31,224 nucleotides of DNA from an uncultured Eubacterium sp. (GTDB taxonomy: Bacteria; Bacillota; Clostridia; Peptostreptococcales; Anaerovoracaceae). This document shows, in pieces, positions 7,488 to 15,250 of the stretch (position 1 is its first letter; every line of letters begins with the position of its first letter). The position numbers and the translations under genes were made by a program. Below the pieces are notes generated by a model, which saw only the letters and a program-made list of their open reading frames with translations, was not told the origin of the DNA and did not search any database. The stretch is taken from contig URXI01000015.1 in assembly GCA_900551775.1 (NCBI GenBank), forward strand, positions 1 through 31,224, given 5' to 3'.

Positions 7488-8612
7488 TTAACCTCTCTTG
7501 TCTGAAAATGTTATGGTGCGTCTTGAAACTTTTGCAGCATAATCATTTTTCAATATATTTTTGATTTCTGTTTTGTAGCCGTCGGACGGAAATACGGGAT
7601 GCCTATTAAGAAGCCCCCAAATCTCATCCAGTGGAACATCGCTTCGACCACTAAAATTATCCTGTACATAGGATGCAATATTACTCACGTTGTAGCAATA
7701 CTCATCTATAATTGGTCGGCAGTCAATTTTCCCATCAAAACTAAACGTCAATTGGTTTTCTTCACCATGTCGATTTTTTCCGGAGGATTTATCATCAAAG
7801 GTTTTCCATGCTGTTGTCTTAAACAAAGAGAATCCTTTTTCATGACTGGTGCAGTGAACTAAATCATACACAAGCGAGTTCTTTGTGTTGAAGAAAGGAA
7901 ATGCGGCAACATAATATTGCCTGTCTGTGGACTCCTTCATAGTGTCGATAATCTTTAGTAGCCGCTTCTCATAAGCCGCTTTATCACTTCCAAACGGAAC
8001 TAAATCAGCAATATCATCAACTTGATATGTGATTTCATATTTCTTTTTCTTTTCTTCTTTTTTTACCTGTGGCACTGCGCGAACGGTATCCGAAATCATA
8101 TGATTAATAAGAACCTCGCCCCAGTTTTTGAAGAAAGGTAATAATGCACTCCAATCAATAGATGCATCATATGGATCATAAAGCAAGAAGAAATGCATAT
8201 GGCTGTTTTTGTTTAATTGTGGACCTATCCATTTCAGCAATTCATTTCCATCACGAGTTGTAGTCACAATTTTGAAATTTCTTTCATCTTCTGGCAGATG
8301 TTTTTTTAATTCATCTATTTTTCGTTTGTCATAATCATTAAAAAATAAGTGAACCTGCTTGTCTGTATATGTTCTTGCAACATCCAGCAAAGCATTTGCA
8401 ACCCGTATTGGAGTCCCATAAACGGTTTTACCGGTATCATCTGTATAAACACCGCTGTTACACATACAATCAATAAAAACTATACCTGAGCTACTGCTAT
8501 TTAGCATTAGTATCTGCGCCCATGCTTTTATATATGTTTCAATCAGTTCAAACTTTTTTATTGTATGTGGTTTTGCTTCGCTAATAACTTTCGAATTATT
8601 TTTACTTGCCAT
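7488..8612 (-). CDS. tcmP: Three-Cys-motif partner protein (TcmP-like, methyltransferase-like fold)
   Basis: This 374-residue protein matches the pattern of three-Cys-motif partner proteins: KPHTIKKFELIETYIKAW near residues 15-32, a motif I-like IVFIDCMCNSGVY segment where relatives have YIDGFAGPG, FFNDYDKRKIDEL, and LLYDPYDASIDW, corresponding to the conserved DP(F/Y)...W. These features suggest a Rossmann fold related to SAM-dependent methyltransferases, but no activity is established. The motif I glycines are largely lost (CMCNSG), so SAM binding is uncertain. The gene lies 12 bases after the XRE gene, with AGGTG before its ATG, and three bases before the radical SAM gene. The family name describes its association with three-cysteine proteins, and that partner is present here. 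Confidence 0.75.
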   Translation of the reverse strand: MASKNNSKVISEAKPHTIKKFELIETYIKAWAQILMLNSSSSGIVFIDCMCNSGVYTDDTGKTVYGTPIRVANALLDVARTYTDKQVHLFFNDYDKRKIDELKKHLPEDERNFKIVTTTRDGNELLKWIGPQLNKNSHMHFFLLYDPYDASIDWSALLPFFKNWGEVLINHMISDTVRAVPQVKKEEKKKKYEITYQVDDIADLVPFGSDKAAYEKRLLKIIDTMKESTDRQYYVAAFPFFNTKNSLVYDLVHCTSHEKGFSLFKTTAWKTFDDKSSGKNRHGEENQLTFSFDGKIDCRPIIDEYCYNVSNIASYVQDNFSGRSDVPLDEIWGLLNRHPVFPSDGYKTEIKNILKNDYAAKVSRRTITFSDKRG

Positions 8613-8624
8613 CTTGTTTACACC

Positions 8625-8846
8625 TCATTTGTCAAAATCATCATCAGATGGGATTAAATCCATAATATCCCCTATGTTACATTCCAGTGCTTTACATACT
8701 TTTATTAAGACATCCATGCTTACATTTTCGCTTTTTGAAAGTTTTGTAACAGAAGCCCAGCTAATCCCGGAAGCGGCTTGCAAGTCCTTCTTTTTCATAT
8801 CTTTATCTATGAGGATTTTCCATAATTTTTTATAACTTACTTCCAC
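8625..8846 (-). CDS. XRE-family helix-turn-helix regulator
   Basis: This small protein of about 73 residues is almost entirely an XRE/Cro-type DNA-binding domain: LWKILIDKDMKKKDLQAASGISWASVTKLSKSENVSMDVLIKVCKALECNIGDIMDL. This is the common short form of the family in Firmicutes. I prefer the GTG at 8846 over GTG 8855 because the latter is itself part of the AGAGGTG ribosome binding site, which lies six bases before 8846. It is the first gene of the leftward operon. It probably represses that operon by binding the palindrome at 8873-8887 close to the transcription start. It may act like the controller (C) proteins that time restriction-modification expression. Confidence 0.88.
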   Translation of the reverse strand: MEVSYKKLWKILIDKDMKKKDLQAASGISWASVTKLSKSENVSMDVLIKVCKALECNIGDIMDLIPSDDDFDK

Positions 8847-8872
8847 AATTGTCACCTCTCGATTTCTAAAAG

Positions 8873-8887
8873 AATGTAATTTACATT
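8873..8887. promoter_or_regulatory. Perfect 15-bp palindrome, probable XRE operator
   Basis: AATGTAA-T-TTACATT is a perfect inverted repeat with a one-base centre. It lies at and just after the expected transcription start of the leftward operon and about 27 bases before the XRE start codon. Its placement fits autoregulation by blocking early transcription. Binding by the XRE protein is inferred. Confidence 0.6.
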
Positions 8888-8896
8888 ATCAAATCA

Positions 8897-8926
8897 AGTA
8901 TATCATATTTGAATAGAAAAAAACAA
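8897..8926 (-). promoter_or_regulatory. Promoter of the XRE-tcmP-rSAM-mod-res operon
   Basis: On the minus strand a TTGTTT -35 box (complement of 8921-8926) and a TATACT -10 box (complement of 8897-8902) are 18 bases apart. The -10 is preceded by TGA, giving an extended -10. Transcription should start near 8890, about 45 bases before the XRE start. Confidence 0.6.
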
Positions 8927-8967
8927 GAGAATAACTTCATATACGCAAGAATTAACTTCTTCGATGA

Positions 8968-8996
8968 TTGAAAAAACTGCATAATAGTGATATAAT
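8968..8996 (+). promoter_or_regulatory. Strong promoter of the rightward defence unit
   Basis: TTGAAA (8968-8973) and TATAAT (8991-8996) are separated by exactly 17 bases, and TGA before the -10 makes it an extended -10. The transcript would start near 9003, leaving a leader of about 88 bases before the GTG at 9091. It is back to back with the promoter of the restriction operon, about 40 bases away. Confidence 0.7.
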
Positions 8997-9090
8997 GAAA
9001 AAATGAAGTTGTCAATTAGGATCATTATTATAATCCGGAAAGTAAAGGATATACAGATTATAGGGACGTTGGACTGTATCAAGGAAAAGC

Positions 9091-9462
9091 GTGAGATGTG
9101 TTGGTGAACTTCTAAAAACAGCAATTGCCTACGTTGAGGATGGCAAATATTATATTAAATCGGAATTTGGAGATCCTGTTACAGAATCTGAAAAGAAAAG
9201 AATAAAAATAGCTATTTCTAGAGCCGAAAGCTATGGGTATGACTTAAAATCAGTTAGGCATAGGTACCTCATTGTTGATAAGTTTTATGAAACGGATTTC
9301 AGGAAAAGTATCCCCCCAAAAAAAAATCCGATCATGAGATCGAAGTATTTTAACATATTTGGGATGATGAATCTGAATGAAAAAATGATCTCAGATCAGA
9401 TGCCAGATGCTCAAACGGTCGCAGATTTTCTTAGCAACAAAAGTTGGGAAGATTTTGACTAA
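9091..9462 (+). CDS. Small hypothetical protein, first gene of the rightward unit
   Basis: I do not recognise this 123-residue soluble protein. It begins MRCVGELLKTAIAYVEDGKYYIK, contains ESEKKRIKIAISRAESYGYDL and a basic stretch around FRKSIPPKKNP, and ends acidic (SNKSWEDFD). No transmembrane segment or known motif is seen. The GTG start is the only good candidate: AAGGA lies five bases upstream and an in-frame stop at 9061 prevents a longer form. It follows a strong promoter and precedes the Nudix gene by 76 bases, with no clear terminator in between. AT-rich codon use matches the island. A small helical protein in this position could be a regulator or a partner of the large helicase, but nothing in the sequence proves it. 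Confidence 0.65.
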   Translation: MRCVGELLKTAIAYVEDGKYYIKSEFGDPVTESEKKRIKIAISRAESYGYDLKSVRHRYLIVDKFYETDFRKSIPPKKNPIMRSKYFNIFGMMNLNEKMISDQMPDAQTVADFLSNKSWEDFD

Positions 9463-9538
9463 GTAAGGATTTTTTAATTTTTGTAATGAGACCAGGGTGT
9501 GATAACATAGGTGTTAAATTAGCAGAGGAGATATTTCA

Positions 9539-9943
9539 ATGAAACATTTAGAAGTGTGTGGTGCAATATTACTGAAAGATCATAAGATTCTATGTGCACA
9601 GAGAAATGCAGGTAAGTATGACTATGTATCTTATAAATGGGAGTTTCCTGGCGGAAAACTTGAACCTGGTGAAAATGCCAAACAGGCACTACATCGGGAA
9701 TTGATTGAGGAAATGGACGTGAATATTTCTGAGAATGATATGGAATTATTCTATGTGGTTGAGCATCAGTATTCTGACTTTGAAATGCGAATGCATTGTT
9801 TTATTTGTAAAATGTCAGATGACGTTATCAATTTGAAAGAACACGTGGATATGAAATGGTCGACGATCGAGAATATACAGGACCTGGACTGGGCTCCTGC
9901 AGATTTACCAGTTGTTAATGCACTAGTTAAAAAGGGATTTTAG
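9539..9943 (+). CDS. Nudix hydrolase, MutT/8-oxo-dGTP or CTP pyrophosphatase-like
   Basis: This 134-residue protein belongs to the Nudix family, which cleaves nucleoside diphosphate-linked compounds such as damaged or modified dNTPs. The Nudix box runs GKLEPGENAKQALHRELIEEMDV (about residues 41-63), fitting GX5EX7REUXEEXGU except that the final glycine is aspartate. The length and the N-terminal VCGAILLKDHKILCAQR strand are typical of MutT-like enzymes. GAGGAG lies before the ATG. The stop is one base before the start of the PLD-helicase gene, so the two are probably translated together. That tight pairing suggests that the substrate pool of the helicase-nuclease, or a nucleotide signal, is the target, but this is inference. 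Confidence 0.9.
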   Translation: MKHLEVCGAILLKDHKILCAQRNAGKYDYVSYKWEFPGGKLEPGENAKQALHRELIEEMDVNISENDMELFYVVEHQYSDFEMRMHCFICKMSDDVINLKEHVDMKWSTIENIQDLDWAPADLPVVNALVKKGF

Positions 9944-9944
9944 T

Positions 9945-12848
9945 ATGAATGAACTACAGCAATTGATAGACGGCTTACATAACGGATTTGTTGATGAATC
10001 TACAAAGACAATGGACAAATTCACTCCACGTTTAATTGTAAACGATTACAAGCAGGGTGTAAAAGTATTATCCACGATAGAATCAGAACTCTCAGAATGT
10101 ACGGAGTTTTATTTTTCTGTTGCATTTATTACCAATAGTGGCGTTCAATCTATTATAAATTTATTAGACCTGTTAGAAAAAAGAGGAATTAAGGGCAAAA
10201 TTATCACTTCTCAATATCAGAATTTTACTCAACCTGTTGCATTACGTAGACTCTTGAAATATAAAAATATAGAACTACGAATCATGACAGATGGTAATTT
10301 CCATGCAAAGGGGTACATTTTTAAGAAAAAGGATAGTACCTATTCATTTTTGATTGGAAGTAGTAATCTCACACAAAATGCTCTGAGCGAAAATAAGGAA
10401 TGGAATGTTAGACTGTCATCTTATGCGGATGGATCCATCATGAAAAGTGTACTTTTAGAGTTTAATAATACTTTTGAACAGGCAGTGATTGTTACAGAAA
10501 CTTGGATCAAGCAATATGAAAGAGAATATTTTTACTATAGTAAGATTCGTGAGGATATAAACAAAAAAGTTAGGAATGGAAATGTTCTTCGAGTTAATCA
10601 AATCACTCCAAATAAAATGCAGGTAGAAGCTCTAGTGCATATAGCAAAACTTAGAGAAGCCGGAAAGAATAAAGCATTGTTAATTTCTGCTACTGGAACT
10701 GGAAAGACTTACTTAAGTGCCTTTGATGTAAAGGCCTTTGCTCCAAAAAAGTTTTTATTTGTTGTACACAGAGAGAACATTGCAAAAACAGCCATGAGAA
10801 GTTTCGAAAACGTGCTCGGATATAATCTTAATGCAGGTTTACTTACAGGTAATCGTAAAGACTTTAAGTGCGATTATCTCTTTGCCACCATCCAAACGAT
10901 TTCAAAGGATCAAATACTATATAACTTTCAACCTGATCATTTCGATTATATTTTAATTGATGAAGTTCACAAAGCAGGTGCTGCAACATATAGGAAGGTA
11001 ATCGATTATTTTAGACCAAAATTTCTATTAGGGATGACGGCTACACCGGAAAGAAGCGATGATTTTGATATATTTAAAACCTTTGACTATAATATCGCTT
11101 ATGAAATACGGTTAGAGAAGGCTCTTGAAGAGAAGATGTTGGCGCCATTTCACTATTTTGGTATACAAGATTTGACTGTTGATGGTGAAATTGTAAGTGA
11201 TGTAACTGACTTCAACAAACTGGTTTGTAAAGATAGAGTGGATAAGATTGTAAAGACTGCTGAACATTATGGCCATGATGGGGATAGAGTAAAAGGCCTA
11301 ATTTTCTGTAGTCGCAAGGAAGAAGCGAAACAACTTTCTGGTGAATTAAACAGAAGGCATTATCGCACAGTTGCATTATGTGGTGAGGATAAAGAAGAGG
11401 TTAGGGAGGCAGCAATAGAAAGATTAGAAGCTGATAATGCAGCAGAAAGTTTAGATTATATCCTAACTGTCGATATTTTTAATGAAGGAATTGATATTCC
11501 AACTGTAAATCAAATCATCATGCTAAGGCCCACTCAATCCGCAATTATCTTTGTTCAGCAGTTGGGGCGAGGACTTAGAAAGGCAGAGGGCAAAGAGTAT
11601 CTTACCGTGATTGATTTTATCGGAAATTATAATAATAACTATATGGTTCCAATCGCACTTTATGGAGATCGTACCTACAATAAAGATAATATTAGAAAGC
11701 TTCTAAATAACGGGAGCAGCATGATACCAGGATGTTCAACTGTAAATTTTGATGAAATCACCAAAAAACGAATCTACGCTTCTATCGATAGTGCTAATTT
11801 CAATTCTACACGTTTGATAAAGGAATGTTATTACAACTTAAAAAATAAACTGGGACGAATCCCTAATCTAACAGATTTTGACGAATATGGAACTCTGGAT
11901 GTGCTGCGCATCTTTGATAAGATGGGCTCGTACCATGGCTTTCTAAGCAGATATGAAAAAGACTATTGCATATCCTTGGAGGAAAACGAAGAACAGATGA
12001 TAGAATTTGTGTCTAAAAAGTTTGCTTCAGGAAAGCGAGTACATGAGTTAGAGCTACTAAAGACGATTATTGATGAAAAAGAAAAGATAATTGAAGCCTT
12101 TAAAAATAGGATGTTAGAAGCGCATGGCATCAAATTAGATGAAAACATGATTACCAATTTGGTTAATCTGATGACGAATCAATTTCATACTGGATCATCA
12201 AAAAATACGTACAGTAAATGTATTTTTATTGAGGAGGATGGTGACGATTATCAAATTTCAAAGTCTTTTATGAAAGCGTTACAGAAAGAAGTCTTCTCTA
12301 CGATGATGTTGGAGATCATTGCTTTTGGGCTTTATCGTAATAAATTGGAATATAGTAATCGATATCAAAATACGAGCTTTTGCCTATATAAAAAATATAC
12401 TTATGAGGATGTTTGTAGACTGTTGAATTGGGAAAAAGGTGAGGTAGCTCAAAATATAGGTGGTTATAAATTCGATGAAAAAACGAAAACTTTCCCTGTA
12501 TTTATTAACTACCATAAGGATGAAAATATCAGCGATTCCATTGCATACGAAGACGAATTTATTAGTCCTTCGAAATTATTAGCGTATTCTAAAGCAAATA
12601 GAAAAGTGTCATCTAAGGATATTACGACAATCTATAACGCGAAGCAATCGGGTGTTACTATTGAACTTTTTGTTAGAAGAAATAAAGATGATGCCATTTC
12701 AAAGGAGTTTTACTATCTTGGCAGAATGAATGCTATTGGAGAGCCTGAAGAGATGGTGATGAAAAAGGCAGACAAGCCTGTAGTAAAAATAACTTATGCA
12801 CTCGAAACCCCTGTGAGGGAAGACATCTTTAATTATATCATTATGTGA
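9945..12848 (+). CDS. PLD-nuclease and DEAD/DEAH helicase protein (DUF3427-type)
   Basis: This large 967-residue protein combines an N-terminal phospholipase D-like nuclease domain with a superfamily 2 helicase. The PLD motif is FHAKGYIF (H120-x-K122) followed by GSSNLT (138-143), a single copy, so a dimer would be needed for a full active site. Helicase motifs are TGTGKT (250-255), DEVH (339-342), GMTATPERSD (363-372), NEGIDIPT (513-520) and QQLGRGLRKAEGK (538-550). The C-terminal third lacks motifs I know; its position and size fit the DUF3427 region of similar helicases. Such proteins are related to restriction enzymes and often occur in defence islands. It follows the Nudix gene by one base, and a HipA-like kinase begins 18 bases after its stop. 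It probably translocates on and cuts foreign DNA, but the trigger is unknown. Confidence 0.9.
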   Translation: MNELQQLIDGLHNGFVDESTKTMDKFTPRLIVNDYKQGVKVLSTIESELSECTEFYFSVAFITNSGVQSIINLLDLLEKRGIKGKIITSQYQNFTQPVALRRLLKYKNIELRIMTDGNFHAKGYIFKKKDSTYSFLIGSSNLTQNALSENKEWNVRLSSYADGSIMKSVLLEFNNTFEQAVIVTETWIKQYEREYFYYSKIREDINKKVRNGNVLRVNQITPNKMQVEALVHIAKLREAGKNKALLISATGTGKTYLSAFDVKAFAPKKFLFVVHRENIAKTAMRSFENVLGYNLNAGLLTGNRKDFKCDYLFATIQTISKDQILYNFQPDHFDYILIDEVHKAGAATYRKVIDYFRPKFLLGMTATPERSDDFDIFKTFDYNIAYEIRLEKALEEKMLAPFHYFGIQDLTVDGEIVSDVTDFNKLVCKDRVDKIVKTAEHYGHDGDRVKGLIFCSRKEEAKQLSGELNRRHYRTVALCGEDKEEVREAAIERLEADNAAESLDYILTVDIFNEGIDIPTVNQIIMLRPTQSAIIFVQQLGRGLRKAEGKEYLTVIDFIGNYNNNYMVPIALYGDRTYNKDNIRKLLNNGSSMIPGCSTVNFDEITKKRIYASIDSANFNSTRLIKECYYNLKNKLGRIPNLTDFDEYGTLDVLRIFDKMGSYHGFLSRYEKDYCISLEENEEQMIEFVSKKFASGKRVHELELLKTIIDEKEKIIEAFKNRMLEAHGIKLDENMITNLVNLMTNQFHTGSSKNTYSKCIFIEEDGDDYQISKSFMKALQKEVFSTMMLEIIAFGLYRNKLEYSNRYQNTSFCLYKKYTYEDVCRLLNWEKGEVAQNIGGYKFDEKTKTFPVFINYHKDENISDSIAYEDEFISPSKLLAYSKANRKVSSKDITTIYNAKQSGVTIELFVRRNKDDAISKEFYYLGRMNAIGEPEEMVMKKADKPVVKITYALETPVREDIFNYIIM

Positions 12849-12866
12849 CTTTAGTGAGGAAAATTC

Positions 12867-14093
12867 ATGGCAAATTACACCTTAATGCACAAAAACATAT
12901 CGGTATTATCGTTTGCAATGGACGAATCAACTGGCACGATTACCCATATTGAAAGCGTATTTAATGAGAAGCACGTACCAGTAGGGATTCCGATCAAGAA
13001 CGGCAATGTGGACAGAGCCGCCCTCAATCAATGGTGGACGAGCAGAGCGATACCCGCAAGCCGTATGGACATTGACAGGGCGCTGCGGGATTTGCAGATG
13101 CCTGGGACTAGCCTTTTGTTGGAGAAATGCATGGGGCTCAGCCTTTCTGACCAGTATTGGATTCGTCCGGCAAATTCTGAAGTGAAATGGGAGCAGGTGA
13201 ATTTCTTCCAAAATTCATTTTCTGAAGATATGGGGGATTTGCTGTTTGGCAGCAAAGAACCTGATGAGAATTTTGACCTGATGTCTCCCGACAACACTTC
13301 TGACGGCTGGCTAAAGAAAAAGTGGAAAATCGTTGGGGGAGGAAAACGCTGCCTGATCAAAGGCGGAAGCGGTGCAACGCAGCAGGAGCCATATAACGAA
13401 GTCTTTGCCAGCAGACTGATGGAACGCCTCGGGATAGAGCATGTGTCCTACTCTTTACTTACGGAGGAGGGCTATCCATACAGCATCTGCGAAGATTTTG
13501 TGACACCAGAGACTGAGCTTATCAGTGCATGGCACATTATGCAATCGCGCAAAAAACCAAATCATCTGTCGTGGTATCAGCACTTTTTGAACTGCTGTGC
13601 AGAGCTGGAAATCCCAAACATACAAGCTGCGCTGGATCGTATGATTGTACTTGATTATCTGATTGCCAATGAAGACAGGCATCAAAATAATTTTGGTGTC
13701 ATTCGCAATGCAGAAACCCTCCAATATTTGGGAGTTGCGCCGATTTACGATAGCGGCACATCACTTTGGTTTAACAAGCCAAAAGCAATGATTAACAATC
13801 AAACCAAGATTCTTTGCAAACCGTTTAAGAGCAACCACGAAGAGCAGCATAAACTAGTTGCAAGCTTTGATTGGTTAGATTTTACTGCGCTTCAGGATAT
13901 CGAAGAAGAATTTAGAGAGATCGTCAATGGATCTTTGTTCATCGATGAGGAACGGTGCGATGCGATCTGTGCTGCAATCAAAGAAAGAGTAAAAATGCTC
14001 AAGGACTTTGTTGATACTCGATCAAAGTCTGGCCTTCAGGATGATGTGCGTTTTGATGTGACAGAAGACGTTGCATATAGTGAAACCAAGTAA
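12867..14093 (+). CDS. HipA-like serine/threonine kinase domain protein
   Basis: This 408-residue protein has the C-terminal kinase layout of HipA-like proteins. A glycine-containing lysine segment CLIKGGSGATQQEPYNEVFASRLMERLGI (162-190) precedes a catalytic loop ANEDRHQNNFGVIRN (267-281; D270, N275) and PIYDSGTSL (292-300), where D295 matches the metal-binding aspartate. The N-terminal 140 residues are not the standard HipA N-domain and look family-specific. No HipB antitoxin gene is adjacent, so this is not a classic hipBA toxin pair. It sits 18 bases after the PLD-helicase stop, with GTGAGG before the ATG, so it is probably in the same transcript. Its base composition is closer to the host than the AT-rich genes before it, which suggests a separate origin. 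Its role could be phosphorylation control of the defence module. Confidence 0.8.
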   Translation: MANYTLMHKNISVLSFAMDESTGTITHIESVFNEKHVPVGIPIKNGNVDRAALNQWWTSRAIPASRMDIDRALRDLQMPGTSLLLEKCMGLSLSDQYWIRPANSEVKWEQVNFFQNSFSEDMGDLLFGSKEPDENFDLMSPDNTSDGWLKKKWKIVGGGKRCLIKGGSGATQQEPYNEVFASRLMERLGIEHVSYSLLTEEGYPYSICEDFVTPETELISAWHIMQSRKKPNHLSWYQHFLNCCAELEIPNIQAALDRMIVLDYLIANEDRHQNNFGVIRNAETLQYLGVAPIYDSGTSLWFNKPKAMINNQTKILCKPFKSNHEEQHKLVASFDWLDFTALQDIEEEFREIVNGSLFIDEERCDAICAAIKERVKMLKDFVDTRSKSGLQDDVRFDVTEDVAYSETK

Positions 14094-14173
14094 ATAATCC
14101 GCTTACTTTCCCCTTCCCTTGGGTATATTATCCTCATATGGACGATTTATCCATTGAAAGGGGGATTTTTTAT

Positions 14174-15136
14174 ATGATCAAAACGATATACCTAGCAGGC
14201 GGCTGTTTCTGGGGATTACAAAAGCTGATGAAAGAACTAAAAGGTGTCGTTCATACAACTGCCGGTTATGCTAATGGCAGCGGAGAGGGGGATGCCGAGT
14301 ACCAGAAGGTCTGCAGCGGCAGGACAGGTTTTCGCGAGGCAGTCAGGGTGGATTACGATCCTGCAGAAATAGATTTAGCGACGGTGCTGCATGTATTTTT
14401 CTATGTCATTGACCCGGAGGCGGTGAACAGGCAGGGCAACGACGTGGGCAGCCAGTATCAGTCCGGCATCTATTACGATGTACAAGACAAGGACAGTGAG
14501 GAGGCAATCTATAGGTTGGCCGCCATTGAACAGGAACGTTATCCGCACTTTGCCGTTGAAATCAAACCCATTGAAAACTTCTTTGATGCAGAAGACTATC
14601 ATCAAGACTACTTGGACAAAAATCCAGGCGGTTACTGCCACATCTCACCAAAGAAGATGGAAGAAGCCAGGGCGATGTTGGTGAACCCTGGCGATTACAG
14701 ACGACCTGGCAACCCAGAGGAAATCAAAGAAAAGCTTTCAAAGGAACAGTACCACGTTACCCAGGAAAACGGAACGGAACCGCCGTTTCAAAATGCCTAT
14801 TGGGACCACTTCGAAAAGGGCATCTATGTGGACGTGGTCACAGGCGAACCACTGTATTCCTCCTGCGACAAATTTGGCAGCAACTGTGGTTGGCCGGCAT
14901 TTTCGAGGCCCATAGAAGAGCTGTCGATGGTCAAGAAAACAGACCGAAGCTATGGCATGATTAGAACGGAAGTCAGAAGCAGAGTCGGAAATTCTCATCT
15001 GGGACATGTATTTGAAGGCGAGGTAGAATCGCCAAACGGCGTCCGCTATTGTATCAACAGTGCAGCCTTACGTTTTGTACCTTTTGATAAAATGAAAGAA
15101 GAAGGCTACGGATATTTAAAAGGAATTTTTAAATAG
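14174..15136 (+). CDS. msrAB: Bifunctional peptide methionine sulfoxide reductase MsrA-MsrB
   Basis: This protein of about 320 residues repairs both epimers of methionine sulfoxide in oxidised proteins. The MsrA half starts with YLAGGCFWG, which holds the catalytic cysteine, and contains QYQSGIYY and HYQDYLDKNPGGYCHI. The MsrB half contains YSSCDKFGSNCGWPAFSRP, RSRVGNSHLGHVFEGE and the catalytic RYCINSAALRF. I chose the internal ATG at 14174 because GAAAGGGGG lies just before it and because MsrA begins with this strand. The upstream ATG at 14138 would add 12 unconserved residues. No signal peptide is seen, so it acts in the cytoplasm. It stands alone, with a terminator after it. Confidence 0.96.
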   Translation: MIKTIYLAGGCFWGLQKLMKELKGVVHTTAGYANGSGEGDAEYQKVCSGRTGFREAVRVDYDPAEIDLATVLHVFFYVIDPEAVNRQGNDVGSQYQSGIYYDVQDKDSEEAIYRLAAIEQERYPHFAVEIKPIENFFDAEDYHQDYLDKNPGGYCHISPKKMEEARAMLVNPGDYRRPGNPEEIKEKLSKEQYHVTQENGTEPPFQNAYWDHFEKGIYVDVVTGEPLYSSCDKFGSNCGWPAFSRPIEELSMVKKTDRSYGMIRTEVRSRVGNSHLGHVFEGEVESPNGVRYCINSAALRFVPFDKMKEEGYGYLKGIFK

Positions 15137-15146
15137 GGCAAGATAG

Positions 15147-15170
15147 AAACCGGCAACAAGCGCCGGTTTT
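15147..15170 (+). terminator. Terminator after msrAB
   Basis: AAACCGGC (15147-15154) pairs with GCCGGTTT (15162-15169) over a 7-base loop. The stem runs into TTTT and, after AC, TTT. The stem is solid and the T tract moderate. Confidence 0.6.
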
Positions 15171-15250
15171 ACTTTGCACAAGAAATCATTTGCTTGCCTT
15201 TTTTACCATATGCAGTTAATATGTTAACATAGCGAAAAAGGGGGTTATCA

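Noticed and set aside
9009..9034. Second promoter-like pair TTGTCA and TATAAT before the 123-residue gene
   Set aside because: The spacer is only 14 bases, and a much better promoter with a 17-base spacer lies just upstream.
12867..14093. Calling the kinase a HipA toxin of a classic hipBA module
   Set aside because: No HipB-like antitoxin is adjacent and the N-terminal domain differs, so only a HipA-like kinase fold is claimed.
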